DNA of 64,000 nt from Arcobacter iocasae (GTDB lineage: Bacteria > Campylobacterota > Campylobacteria > Campylobacterales > Arcobacteraceae), in NCBI RefSeq assembly GCF_042214795.1, contig NZ_CP090177.1, positions 1,178,001-1,242,000 on the forward strand. Direction: 5' to 3'. The stretch's first letter is position 1. Every line of letters starts with the position of its first letter. The notes below the pieces were generated by a model that had not been told where the DNA came from, did no database searches, and saw nothing but the letters and a program-made list of their open reading frames with translations. Position numbers and translations under genes: made by a program. This document shows, piece after piece, positions 43,567 through 53,047 of this stretch.

Positions 43567-45684
43567 ATGAAAATTTTTATTAAGCATAAAATACTATTCT
43601 TTTTTATAACCTTTATATTACTCGTTTTTTGCTATTTAAATTTTACTAAAACAATTAGCAACTTTGATGAAAAAATTAGAGAAGTATTTTTTGAAATAAG
43701 AGGTGAAATTCCCACTACAAAAAAAGTAGTAATAATTAATATTGATGAAAAATCTATAAATAAACTTGGACAATGGCCTTTTAGTAGAGACCATATGGCA
43801 CAAGTTTTAGCTAACCTTACAAATGCAGGAGCTGGAATTATAGGCATTGATATTATATTTTCAGAATCAGATAGAAGTTCTCCTTCTTATATGGCAAAAA
43901 AATTAAATATTCAAGGGGAATTTAGAGATAATGACCAGCTTTTAGCCGCTGTTATTTACCAAACGCCTACAGTTTTAGGATATTATTTTACAAAAGATTT
44001 ATCAAAAAATACTAAGCCAGTTCCTGTTACAAAATTTACGCCTGCAGCATCACCTCATCTTTTAAACTTTGAAAATGTAGTTACAAATATCTCTCCAATA
44101 CAAGAAAATGCTTATTCATCTGGCTTTTTTAATGCTTTTAATGATCAACAAGGCAAGATTATAAAAATGCCCTTATTATTGCAATACAAAAACAAAATCT
44201 ATCCCTCTTTGGTTTTTGAAATGGTTAGTATTGCAAGTAATACTTCAAGTGTAAAGATAGTTCAAGATAACTATGCTATTTCTGGTGTAAAACTTTCAAA
44301 TATTGATATACCAACAGATAATAGTGGTTTTATGAGAATAAATTTTAGAGGGGCAAAAGGAAGTTTTAAATATATCTCCTTTTTAGATATTTTAAATGGT
44401 GATTTTGATCCAAAAGATATAAATGGAAAATTTATTTTAATAGGAAGTTCGATTACAACTTTAGCAGATTTGCGTTCAACAGTATACGATTTAGCCCTAC
44501 CAGGAGTTGAGATACATGCAAATATGATTGACAATATTTTAAAAGGTGACTTTTTATATGAACCAACATTTGGAAAAGCTATTGATATTTTAGTTATATT
44601 TATATTAACTGTAGTTTTAGGAACACTTTTACTTTTTCTATCATCTACTGACATTATTGTTGTTATTCTTTTATTATCTACTATTCTTTATTCACTCTAT
44701 TATTATTTGCTCTTCTCCCAAGGTCTTATTTTAAATCTTTTTTATCCAATAGTCTCAATTATTTTAACAAGCCTAAGTGCTTTTTATATCAATTATCAAA
44801 AAGAGCAAAAACAAAAAGAGTTCATAAAAGATAAATTTGCAAAAAAAGTCTCATTGGAAGTTGCCAATGATCTGTTATCAAATGATAATAATGATTTTAA
44901 AGCTAAAGAAAAAGAGCTAACTATTTTCTTTAGTGATATAAGAGGGTTTACAAATATCTCTGAAGAGTTTGAATCTCCACAAAAACTAATTGAAGTACTT
45001 AATAAGTATTTTGAACCAATGAGCGAAGTAATTATTCAGAGCCATGGAACAATTGATAAGTTTATAGGTGATGCGATTATGGCATATTGGAATGCTCCCT
45101 GTGATGTGGAAAATCATGCGGATAAAGCAGTTCAAAGTGCCTTGAGTCAACTTGAAAAGTTAGAAGTACTTAATAATGAACTTAAAAAAGATTTTAATTT
45201 ATCTATTCAAATAGGTATAGGAATTCACACAGGACTTGCAGTTGTTGGGGAGATGGGTTCATCTGGAAGAAGTGATTATACGATTATTGGAGACAATGTA
45301 AATCTATGCTCAAGAATTGAAGGACTTAGTAAATATTTTGGAGTAGAGTTACTAATCTCTGAATCTACAAAAATATTATTAAAAGACAATTACCATTTGA
45401 AATATTTAGCAAGTGTTATTGTAAAAGGGAAAAGTACCTCAATAAAACTTTATCAAGTCCTATTACCTAAAGAGTTTGAAGAGTTTGAGAATGTCCAAGA
45501 AGATTATGAAAAAGCTATTAAATGCTATCAAAATAAAAACTTCACTGATAGTAAAACTATTTTTGAGGAAATTGAAGATACTCATCCTTCTAAAATAAAT
45601 AGGCTTTATATAAATAGATGTAAAGAGTATATAAGTTCAAAAGAAAACAACATTGTTTTAGATTTTGTTATGGAAGAGAAATAA
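43567..45684 (+). CDS. CHASE2-sensor class III adenylate/guanylate cyclase
   Basis: A 705-residue membrane signalling enzyme. One N-terminal helix (about 8-27) precedes a periplasmic CHASE2 domain (about 35-330: IINIDEKSINKLGQWPFSR, AGIIGIDIIFSE, LIGSSITTLADLRST, PGVEIHANMIDNIL). Three helices follow (about 337-405). The catalytic domain then has metal-binding D457 (FFSDIRGFT) and D502 (FIGDAIMAYW), and the nucleotide-contact region HTGLAVVGEMGSSGRSDYTIIGDNVN. A short C-terminal helical repeat follows. Product (cAMP or cGMP) is not certain. The 3' end overlaps the convergent glycosyltransferase gene by 79 bp. Confidence 0.92.
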   Translation: MKIFIKHKILFFFITFILLVFCYLNFTKTISNFDEKIREVFFEIRGEIPTTKKVVIINIDEKSINKLGQWPFSRDHMAQVLANLTNAGAGIIGIDIIFSESDRSSPSYMAKKLNIQGEFRDNDQLLAAVIYQTPTVLGYYFTKDLSKNTKPVPVTKFTPAASPHLLNFENVVTNISPIQENAYSSGFFNAFNDQQGKIIKMPLLLQYKNKIYPSLVFEMVSIASNTSSVKIVQDNYAISGVKLSNIDIPTDNSGFMRINFRGAKGSFKYISFLDILNGDFDPKDINGKFILIGSSITTLADLRSTVYDLALPGVEIHANMIDNILKGDFLYEPTFGKAIDILVIFILTVVLGTLLLFLSSTDIIVVILLLSTILYSLYYYLLFSQGLILNLFYPIVSIILTSLSAFYINYQKEQKQKEFIKDKFAKKVSLEVANDLLSNDNNDFKAKEKELTIFFSDIRGFTNISEEFESPQKLIEVLNKYFEPMSEVIIQSHGTIDKFIGDAIMAYWNAPCDVENHADKAVQSALSQLEKLEVLNNELKKDFNLSIQIGIGIHTGLAVVGEMGSSGRSDYTIIGDNVNLCSRIEGLSKYFGVELLISESTKILLKDNYHLKYLASVIVKGKSTSIKLYQVLLPKEFEEFENVQEDYEKAIKCYQNKNFTDSKTIFEEIEDTHPSKINRLYINRCKEYISSKENNIVLDFVMEEK

Positions 45685-46823
45685 GAGTTTTCACAGATTA
45701 ATTTATTTTTATCACAAAAATCTTCAAAACTATTTTTTATATCTTTATCTTTCATAAATAAAACAGAATTTTGTGAGTATCTTTTATATAAATTTTTATT
45801 TTCATAAAGTATTTCAATAGTGTTAATCCACTCTTTATCATCATTGATATCCAAAATAAATCCACTATTGGAAGCCTTTACAATCTCTTTTGGTCCCCCT
45901 TTATTTGTAACAATCACAGGAAGAGCAGAACTCATACCTTCCATAACAACTTGTCCTAAAGTATCTGTAGTAGAAGGGAAAATAAAAACATCAGAACTAG
46001 CATATATATTTGATAACTCTTTTTCAAGTTTCATTCCTAAAAAATGAATATTATATTTCTTCAACTGTTCTTTATATTTTAAAAAATGTCCATTTCCCAC
46101 AATGATTAAATCTATGTTTAATTTTAAAGAATATACCTTTTTAAAAAGTTCAATTAAAAACTCTATATTTTTCTCTTTTGTTGCTCTTCCCACATATAAG
46201 AACTTCATACTATTCATTCTTATTTTATAATCATCCCAGATATTTACATCTCTAAAAGAAAGAGAAAAGCTTTCTGTATTAATTCCTGATTTTAAAATAA
46301 ATATTTTTGATTCATCTATTTTCAAATCATTCATTACAATACTTTTATACTCTTGGGTTCTAACAAAAATTGCCTCAAAATTACTATAAAAGAATCTCAA
46401 ATAATACGTTGAAATATATCTAAAAATTTTTGAATTTGTATTTTTATATATGTATGCAGGAAAGTCAGTATGATATATTCCAGCTTTTGGTATTTTGTAA
46501 AGTCTGGCTAATATTGAGCCTATTATTCCAACTGGTCCAGGAGTGGAAATATGCACAAGATGAGGAGAGAATTTTTTTAATAATTTTGCCATTTTAAATG
46601 GATTGGGGAATACCAAATCTAACTCTTTATAAAAAGGCATAGATATTCTAAAAAAAGGTTTAACATTATAAATAGATTTTTTCTTAGGAAAAGAACTCTT
46701 TTTAGTAGATGTTATTATTTTAAATTCATCTTTTGAGATATTTGCAAAATCATTTAAAAATCTAGATACTCCATTTAAGTCATAAACTGTATCACTAAAT
46801 AAAACTATATTTACATTATTCAT
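45606..46823 (-). CDS. Glycosyltransferase family 4
   Basis: A 405-residue GT-B glycosyltransferase, cytosolic or peripheral to the inner membrane. Family traits are the N-terminal DTVYDLNGVSRFL, HISTPGPVGIIG and HTDFPAY, and in the C-terminal half LYVGRATKEKNIEFLIELF and the nucleotide-sugar site SSDVFIFPSTTDTLGQVVMEGMSSALPVI. The pattern is that of lipid-directed GT4 enzymes. It is divergent from the LpxH-like phosphatase and patatin genes, so a glycolipid role is plausible. The last 26 codons overlap the cyclase gene antisense. Confidence 0.88.
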   Translation of the reverse strand: MNNVNIVLFSDTVYDLNGVSRFLNDFANISKDEFKIITSTKKSSFPKKKSIYNVKPFFRISMPFYKELDLVFPNPFKMAKLLKKFSPHLVHISTPGPVGIIGSILARLYKIPKAGIYHTDFPAYIYKNTNSKIFRYISTYYLRFFYSNFEAIFVRTQEYKSIVMNDLKIDESKIFILKSGINTESFSLSFRDVNIWDDYKIRMNSMKFLYVGRATKEKNIEFLIELFKKVYSLKLNIDLIIVGNGHFLKYKEQLKKYNIHFLGMKLEKELSNIYASSDVFIFPSTTDTLGQVVMEGMSSALPVIVTNKGGPKEIVKASNSGFILDINDDKEWINTIEILYENKNLYKRYSQNSVLFMKDKDIKNSFEDFCDKNKLICENSYFSSITKSKTMLFSFELIYSLHLFI

Positions 46824-46905
46824 TCAAATATATTATCAAGTAATGGTTACAAAAATATTACTAAAATGATGCCATAATGTAACCATATATAATTAAAATC
46901 TAATT

Positions 46906-47634
46906 ATGAAATACAAATCAATATTTATATCAGATGTACATTTAGGTACAAGATTTTCTCAAGCCGAAAAGCTAATTGACTTCTTAAAAGATAATGAAAG
47001 TGAAAATCTTTTTTTAGTGGGAGATATTATTGACGGTTGGTCAATAAGAAGAAAATTTGTTTGGCCTCAAGCCCATTCTGATGTTATACAAAAAGTTCTA
47101 AGAAAAGCTAGAAAAGGTACAAATGTGTACCTAATAACTGGCAATCACGACGAATTTTTAAGACCTTTTGTTCCACTTATTTTAGGAGACAATTTAGAAG
47201 TTTCTAATGAGTTTGAGTATATATCTATAAGTGGAAAAAGTTATTATGTAACCCATGGTGATTTTTTTGATTCGATTACTATGACAAAAAAGTGGTTAGC
47301 TATTTTGGGAGATTACGGATATGATTTTTTACTTTATATAAACTTTATAATAAATAGAATAAGAAAGACTTTTAAAATCAATTCAAAATGGTCACTATCA
47401 AAATTTATAAAAGATAATGTGAAAAGTTCTGTTAATTTTATAAATGATTTTGAAAAAGTTTTAACTAACCATGCAAAACACAAAGGTTATGATGGTATCA
47501 TTTGTGGACATATTCATAAAGCAGAACAAAGAGATATAGAAGGAATTGAATATAAAAACTGTGGTGATTGGGTCGAATCATGCACTGCACTTGTGGAGAC
47601 TTATGAGGGTAAATTTGAAATTATTACTTGGTAA
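46906..47634 (+). CDS. Metallophosphoesterase, UDP-2,3-diacylglucosamine diphosphatase (LpxH)-like
   Basis: A calcineurin-type phosphoesterase of 242 residues. The metal-site motifs appear in order: SDVHLG, VGDIIDGW, TGNHDEF, VTHGDFFD and ICGHIHKAE. The closest family is the YbbF/LpxH group, which cleaves the pyrophosphate of UDP-diacylglucosamine in lipid A synthesis. Relatives beside glycosyltransferases may act on other lipid phosphates. The 83-bp divergent spacer to the GT4 gene and the patatin gene just after it suggest membrane-lipid work. Confidence 0.82.
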   Translation: MKYKSIFISDVHLGTRFSQAEKLIDFLKDNESENLFLVGDIIDGWSIRRKFVWPQAHSDVIQKVLRKARKGTNVYLITGNHDEFLRPFVPLILGDNLEVSNEFEYISISGKSYYVTHGDFFDSITMTKKWLAILGDYGYDFLLYINFIINRIRKTFKINSKWSLSKFIKDNVKSSVNFINDFEKVLTNHAKHKGYDGIICGHIHKAEQRDIEGIEYKNCGDWVESCTALVETYEGKFEIITW

Positions 47635-47639
47635 AAAAC

Positions 47640-48395
47640 ATGACTAAATTGGCACTTTGCCTAAGTGGTGGAGCAGCAAGAGGTGCTTTTCATTTAGGTG
47701 CATTAGCTTTTTTTGATGAACAAAATATTAAGTTTGAAGCTTTTAGTGGAAGTTCAATTGGCTCAATAATTGCAGCTTCATATGCAAGTGGAATCTCTCC
47801 TTTAGAACAATTAAAAATATTCAAATCAAAAGAGCTAAAGAAATGTATAAAATTTAACCCTTATCTAAATGGTTTACTTAAAATCGATACAACAAATCCT
47901 TTAATAAAAGAGTTATTGCCAATAGCTAAAATCGAAGATATTCCAAAACATTTATATATTTGTGTTTATGATTACAAAAATAAAGAGCTAATCTATTATG
48001 ATAAAGGTGATGTAGTGAACTTATGTATAGCTTCTTCTGCTTTGATTCCATTATTCAAACCTTTAAAATTTGAGAATAGAAAATTATTTGATGGGGGATT
48101 GTTAAATAATATACCAGTTGAACCACTATTAAATAAAAATTATAAAATCTGTGCCCTTGACCTTCTACCAAGAAAAGAAAGAAGTTTGCAAAAAAATTAC
48201 AATCCAATAAATTTAGTAAAAAAAAGAATATTTAAAACTTGGCATCTAAATATTGATTATGCAATAAAACATACAGATATTTATATCACAACCAATGAAT
48301 TAAGAGAGACAAAAATGTTTACTTTTGATGGATTGGATGAACTATTTAAGCTAGGATATAAAGAAGCAAGTAATCATTTAAATTCATTTAAATAA
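47640..48395 (+). CDS. Patatin-like phospholipase
   Basis: A 251-residue lipid acyl hydrolase of the patatin/RssA type. The oxyanion-hole segment is CLSGGAARGAFHLGAL, the nucleophile elbow is FSGSSIGSIIAA and the catalytic aspartate is in FDGGLLNNIPVEP. It has no signal peptide. I start at ATG 47640, five bases after the phosphoesterase stop; the longer TTG frame overlaps that gene. It is probably co-transcribed with the LpxH-like gene and may remodel phospholipid acyl chains. Confidence 0.9.
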   Translation: MTKLALCLSGGAARGAFHLGALAFFDEQNIKFEAFSGSSIGSIIAASYASGISPLEQLKIFKSKELKKCIKFNPYLNGLLKIDTTNPLIKELLPIAKIEDIPKHLYICVYDYKNKELIYYDKGDVVNLCIASSALIPLFKPLKFENRKLFDGGLLNNIPVEPLLNKNYKICALDLLPRKERSLQKNYNPINLVKKRIFKTWHLNIDYAIKHTDIYITTNELRETKMFTFDGLDELFKLGYKEASNHLNSFK

Positions 48396-48409
48396 TAGAT
48401 TCTTTAAGT

Positions 48410-48415
48410 TATAAT
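48410..48415 (+). promoter_or_regulatory. Probable -10 box of the dnaE-surE unit
   Basis: TATAAT lies 31 bp before the dnaE ATG, preceded by the T-rich TCTTTAAGT. The context is the same as in front of pyrG. Confidence 0.5.
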
Positions 48416-48446
48416 CCCCTAATAAATATCCAAGAAAAGAATCATT

Positions 48447-51400
48447 ATGTCACAAATACCAGAATTCACGCACTTACACCTACACACAGAATATTCGCTC
48501 TTAGATGGTGCTAATAAAATAAAAGATTTAGCAAAAAAAATCAAAGCTTTAGGAATGAAAAGTGTTGCCATGACAGACCATGGTAATATGTTTGGAGCTA
48601 TTGATTTTTATAAAGCTATGAAAGCAGAAGGCATCAAACCAATTATTGGTATGGAAGCTTATATTCACAATTCTGAAGAATTAGATGATAAATCACATAG
48701 AAAAAGATTTCACCTATGCTTATATGCAAAAAATGAAAAAGGCTACAAAAACTTGATGTTTTTGACTAGTCAAGCTTATATGCATGGGTTCTATTATTAC
48801 CCTAGAATTAATAAAAAAATATTAAGAGAAAATAGTGAAGGACTTGTATGTAGTGCAGCTTGTTTACAAGGTGAAGTAAACTGGCACCTAAATACTCAAA
48901 GTGAAAGAAATGTAAAAAATGGTGCAAAAGGGTATGAAGAAGCAAAAAAAATTGCTTTAGAGTATAAAGAGATATTTGGTGATGATTTTTACTTAGAAAT
49001 TATGAGACATGGTATTTCTGACCAACATTTTATTGATGACCAGATTTTAAGAATATCAAAAGAGACAGGTATAAAAGTTGTTGCCACAAATGATACTCAC
49101 TACTTAAAACAAAAAGATGCTGAAGCTCATGAAGCTTTTATGTGTATTGCCATGAATAAACTTTATGATGATCCAAATAGACTAAGACATAGTGTTCATG
49201 AGTTTTATTTAAAATCATCAGAGCAAATTTCAAAACTATATGCAGATATTCCAGAGACAATAGCTGCAACTCAAGAAATAGTTGAAAAATGTAACTTAGA
49301 GATAAAACTAGGAGACCCAACTCCTCCTAACTTTAAATTTACAAGAGAAAAGTCACAAGAAGAAGGATTAACTCTACCAGAACCAGAACTAGAATATTCT
49401 TTAGAAAACGACAAAATTTTATTTGTACACGAATGTTGGAAAGGACTTGAGAAAAGACTTGAAATAGTCCCACAAGAACGACATCAAGAGTACAAAGATA
49501 GATTGCAAGTAGAAATAGACATTATCAATAGTATGAAATTCCCAGGATATATGCTTATCGTTTGGGATTTCGTAATTGCTGCAAAACAAATGGGTATACC
49601 AGTAGGTCCAGGACGGGGATCTGCAGCTGGAAGTTTAGTTGCTTTTTCTTTAGCAATTACAGATATTGACCCTATCCCTTATGGTTTACTTTTTGAGAGA
49701 TTTCTAAATCCTGAAAGGGTATCGATGCCAGATATCGATATGGATTTCTGTCAAGCTAGAAGACAAGAGATTCTTGATTATGTTATTGAAAAATATGGAA
49801 GAGCCAATGTTGCCCAAATCATTACCTTTGGTAAACTACTTGCAAAAGGGGTTATTAGAGATGTTGCTAGAGTTCTTGACATGCCCTATTCTCAAGCTGA
49901 TGCAATGGCAAAACTTATTCCTGATGAACTTGGGATTAACCTAACCTCTTCATATGAAAAAGAACCAAAGATAAAAGAACTTTGTGATTCAAATCCACAA
50001 GCAAAAAGAGTTTGGGATTTTGCAATAGCCCTTGAAGGACTAAATAGAAATGCAGGAACTCATGCAGCGGGAGTTGTTATTTCAAATGAACCTCTTTGGA
50101 ATAAAACACCTCTTTTTAAACCCTCAGGAATGGAAACCTTAGCTACTCAGTACAATGGTAAATATGTAGAAGATGTGGATTTAATCAAATTTGACTTCTT
50201 GGGTCTAAAGACCCTAACTGTTATTGAAGAAGCAAATAAACTAATAGAAAAAAGACATGGCAAAAGAGTAAATTTCTTAACTGTTGATGTAAATGATAAA
50301 GGTGTTTATGACCTAATTCAAACAGGGAATACAATTGGATTATTCCAAATAGAGTCAGATGGTATGCAAGATTTATGTAAAAGACTAAAACCATCAAACT
50401 TTGAGGATATTATCGCCGTTCTTGCACTATATAGACCAGGTCCAATGGAGTCTGGGATGCTTGATGACTTCATCGATAGAAAACATGGTCGAGCTGAAAT
50501 CAACTATTTCTATGATGAATTTGATGCTCCTTTAAGACCCATACTTGAAACAACATATGGTGTTATCGTTTACCAAGAGCAAGTTATGCAAATCGTACAA
50601 ACAATTGGTGGATTTAGTCTTGGTGGTGCCGATTTAGTTAGACGGGCAATGGGTAAAAAGATTAAAGAAGAGATGGATAGACTAAAAGGTGAATTTGCAA
50701 TTGGTGGAGTAAAAAAGGGCTTTGTCAAAGAGCATTGTGAAGAACTGTTCGACTTAATTGTAAAGTTTGCTGGATATGGATTTAATAAATCTCACTCAGC
50801 GGCTTATGCCCTTGTGACATTTTATACTTCTTATTTAAAAAAATATTATCCATCAGAATTTATGGCTGCACTGCTAACACTAGAAAAAGATAATACAGAT
50901 AAAGTTGTAAAATATGTTGATGAAGTAAAAAGATTAAAACTAGACCTTTTCCCACCAGATATTAATAAATCAGACCTTGTGTTTGCTCCTAAAAAAATTG
51001 ATGGACAAGAAGTAGTAATGTTTGGAATGGGTGCCATTAAAGGTGCTGGAGATGTTGCTATTAAGTCTATTTTAAAAGAGCGAAATGAAAATGGGAACTT
51101 TGAAGACTTTGCAGATTTCATCTCAAGAGTTGATGGAAGTAAAGTAAATAAAAGAGTATTTGAATCTTTAGCAAAAGCTGGTGGATTTGATACTTTTGGA
51201 TACTCAAGACGATCAATTTTAGAACAAATTGAGACTATAAATGAAACTGTTGGAAAAGCAATGGCTGCTAAAAAAATGGCAACAGGGTCACTTTTTGGAG
51301 ATTCTAAAGAGCTTACAAAAGTTGAAGTTCAACTTGAAAAATTTGAAGAGTATGAATTAAAAGAGTTATTAGAATTAGAAAAACAATCTTTAGGTTTCTA

Positions 51401-51989
51401 TGTATCTGGGCATCCCCTTGATGAATATAGGGAACAATTAGATGGAATAAGTTATACCCTATCATCTGAAATTGAAGATTTAGGAGATGGAAGTGAAGCT
51501 TTATTTATTGGAAAAGTTGAAACAATTAATGAAAGAATCTCTAAAAAAGGTAATAAATTTGCAATCTTAAGTCTTATGGACTTACATGGAAATATTGAAT
51601 TAATGCTATTTGAAGATAGATTAAAAGAATTAAGAGAAGATTTTGACTTAAGTGAACCAATTGCATTTAAAGTGCGAATTTCAAAAGATGACCAGTTTAC
51701 TAGAATCAATTTAAGAAAAATAGAGACTTTAAAAGAAGCAAGAAAAGAAAAAATCAAAACAAAACAAAAAGCAATCCAAGAACCACCAATAACTGTGGCA
51801 GTTAATTTTACAGATGATGATAAAATAATGTATGACCTTTTTGAAATTATTGCACACAATCAAGGGAAAAGAGAGTTAAAATTATTGGTAAAATCAAAAT
51901 TAGCTGATATAGAACTTGACACTGGATTTAAAGTAACTTCAAATATAGAAGGCTTAATAAAATCACTAGATGGAGTTTTTATAGCATAA
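48447..51989 (+). CDS. dnaE: DNA polymerase III subunit alpha
   Basis: The replicative polymerase. The 1180-residue protein has an N-terminal PHP domain (FTHLHLHTEYSLLDGA, AMTDHGNMFGAIDFY, TNDTHYL). The C-family palm follows with GPGRGSAAGSLVAF and the catalytic aspartates in PDIDMDFCQARR. The fingers (GTHAAGVVIS; YRPGPMESGMLDDFIDRKHG; NKSHSAAYALVTFYTSYLKKYYP), a helix-hairpin-helix region and a C-terminal OB-fold complete it. Length and order are normal. The surE start overlaps its stop (TAATG). Confidence 0.98.
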   Translation: MSQIPEFTHLHLHTEYSLLDGANKIKDLAKKIKALGMKSVAMTDHGNMFGAIDFYKAMKAEGIKPIIGMEAYIHNSEELDDKSHRKRFHLCLYAKNEKGYKNLMFLTSQAYMHGFYYYPRINKKILRENSEGLVCSAACLQGEVNWHLNTQSERNVKNGAKGYEEAKKIALEYKEIFGDDFYLEIMRHGISDQHFIDDQILRISKETGIKVVATNDTHYLKQKDAEAHEAFMCIAMNKLYDDPNRLRHSVHEFYLKSSEQISKLYADIPETIAATQEIVEKCNLEIKLGDPTPPNFKFTREKSQEEGLTLPEPELEYSLENDKILFVHECWKGLEKRLEIVPQERHQEYKDRLQVEIDIINSMKFPGYMLIVWDFVIAAKQMGIPVGPGRGSAAGSLVAFSLAITDIDPIPYGLLFERFLNPERVSMPDIDMDFCQARRQEILDYVIEKYGRANVAQIITFGKLLAKGVIRDVARVLDMPYSQADAMAKLIPDELGINLTSSYEKEPKIKELCDSNPQAKRVWDFAIALEGLNRNAGTHAAGVVISNEPLWNKTPLFKPSGMETLATQYNGKYVEDVDLIKFDFLGLKTLTVIEEANKLIEKRHGKRVNFLTVDVNDKGVYDLIQTGNTIGLFQIESDGMQDLCKRLKPSNFEDIIAVLALYRPGPMESGMLDDFIDRKHGRAEINYFYDEFDAPLRPILETTYGVIVYQEQVMQIVQTIGGFSLGGADLVRRAMGKKIKEEMDRLKGEFAIGGVKKGFVKEHCEELFDLIVKFAGYGFNKSHSAAYALVTFYTSYLKKYYPSEFMAALLTLEKDNTDKVVKYVDEVKRLKLDLFPPDINKSDLVFAPKKIDGQEVVMFGMGAIKGAGDVAIKSILKERNENGNFEDFADFISRVDGSKVNKRVFESLAKAGGFDTFGYSRRSILEQIETINETVGKAMAAKKMATGSLFGDSKELTKVEVQLEKFEEYELKELLELEKQSLGFYVSGHPLDEYREQLDGISYTLSSEIEDLGDGSEALFIGKVETINERISKKGNKFAILSLMDLHGNIELMLFEDRLKELREDFDLSEPIAFKVRISKDDQFTRINLRKIETLKEARKEKIKTKQKAIQEPPITVAVNFTDDDKIMYDLFEIIAHNQGKRELKLLVKSKLADIELDTGFKVTSNIEGLIKSLDGVFIA

Positions 51990-52777
51990 TGAAACAAATA
52001 CTTTTAACAAATGATGATGGCTTTGATGCAGTAGGATTAAAAGCACTAATCAAAGCACTAAGCCCTTTAGCAAAACTAACTGTAGTCGCACCTGCGAGAA
52101 ATAAATCAGCTTGTGGTCACTCACTTACCCTTGATAAACCCCTTAGAATGATAAATGTTGATGATGATTATTACAAAATTGATGATGGAACACCCACTGA
52201 TTGTGTGTTTATTTCTTTGAATAATTTATTTAAAGAAGGGTATAAACCCGATTTAGTAATAAGTGGTATAAATATTGGTTCTAATATGGGAGAAGATATT
52301 ACATATAGTGGAACAGCAGCTGCAGCTATGGAAGCTACTTTACAAGGAATTCCTGCAATTGCAATATCACAAGTATTTAATGACTTACCTGGTGGTATTG
52401 ATCCAAAAGAAGATTTTAATTTGGCAAAAAAAGCAATCGCTACAATTGTTAAAAAAATATTTAAAAAAGAGTTCCCTTTAGAAGATAGAAAATTTCTAAA
52501 TATCAATATCCCTCCAATACACGAAGATGATTGTAAAGGCTTTAAAATAACAAAAGCTGGATATAGAATATATGGCAATGACACCCACAGACACCTAAGT
52601 CCTAGGGGTGAAGAATTTTATTGGATAGGGCTTCATCCTTTGATTTGGGAAGAGAGTGAAAAATTAAATTGTGATTTTGAAGCCATAAAAGCAAATTTTA
52701 TCTCTATTTCTCCTATAATGTTAGATATGACTTCATACGATGACATAACAAATTTAAATGATTGGATAAAGGAATAA
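51989..52777 (+). CDS. surE: 5'/3'-nucleotidase SurE
   Basis: A divalent-metal-dependent nucleotidase and exopolyphosphatase of the stationary phase. The 262-residue protein starts with the metal-binding LLTNDDGFDAVGLKAL and contains APARNKSACGHSLTL, SGINIGSNMGEDITYSGTAAAAMEA and the C-terminal RHLSPRGEEFYWIG. It is translationally coupled to dnaE and followed 5 bp later by a small gene, forming a three-gene unit. Confidence 0.97.
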   Translation: MKQILLTNDDGFDAVGLKALIKALSPLAKLTVVAPARNKSACGHSLTLDKPLRMINVDDDYYKIDDGTPTDCVFISLNNLFKEGYKPDLVISGINIGSNMGEDITYSGTAAAAMEATLQGIPAIAISQVFNDLPGGIDPKEDFNLAKKAIATIVKKIFKKEFPLEDRKFLNINIPPIHEDDCKGFKITKAGYRIYGNDTHRHLSPRGEEFYWIGLHPLIWEESEKLNCDFEAIKANFISISPIMLDMTSYDDITNLNDWIKE

Positions 52778-52782
52778 AGTAA

Positions 52783-53043
52783 ATGAATTTTAAGAAGGCT
52801 CTAATCTGCAATATAGAGAAACTTGTTGGAGAATTAAAAGATGAGACAGAGTTAAAAGAAATTTTAAAAAGAAAATTTACAAAAAAAGAGTATAAAGTTT
52901 TTGTAGCTTCAGAAGAAGGACAAGATTTTGAACAAATTTGTGAATTAATTGATGAGAAGATAGACAGAGTTGAAGAACTTTACAAATCTGCCATCAAAAA
53001 AATAAACCAAGAGAAAATAAAAAAAGAGTTAGTTGATTTATAA
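52783..53043 (+). CDS. Small hypothetical protein
   Basis: An 86-residue, highly charged, helical protein (LVGELKDETELKEILKRKF, FVASEEGQDFEQICELIDEK) that I do not recognise. It has no signal or membrane segment. It begins 5 bp after surE and ends 4 bp before the convergent csd4-like gene. Composition and codon use match its neighbours, so it is probably a real member of the dnaE-surE transcript. Confidence 0.65.
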   Translation: MNFKKALICNIEKLVGELKDETELKEILKRKFTKKEYKVFVASEEGQDFEQICELIDEKIDRVEELYKSAIKKINQEKIKKELVDL

Positions 53044-53047
53044 TATC

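Noticed and set aside
46843..46886. Inverted repeat ATGGTTAC / GTAACCAT between the glycosyltransferase and phosphoesterase genes
   Set aside because: Only 8-bp arms with a 28-nt gap, and no matching regulator nearby; too weak to call an operator.
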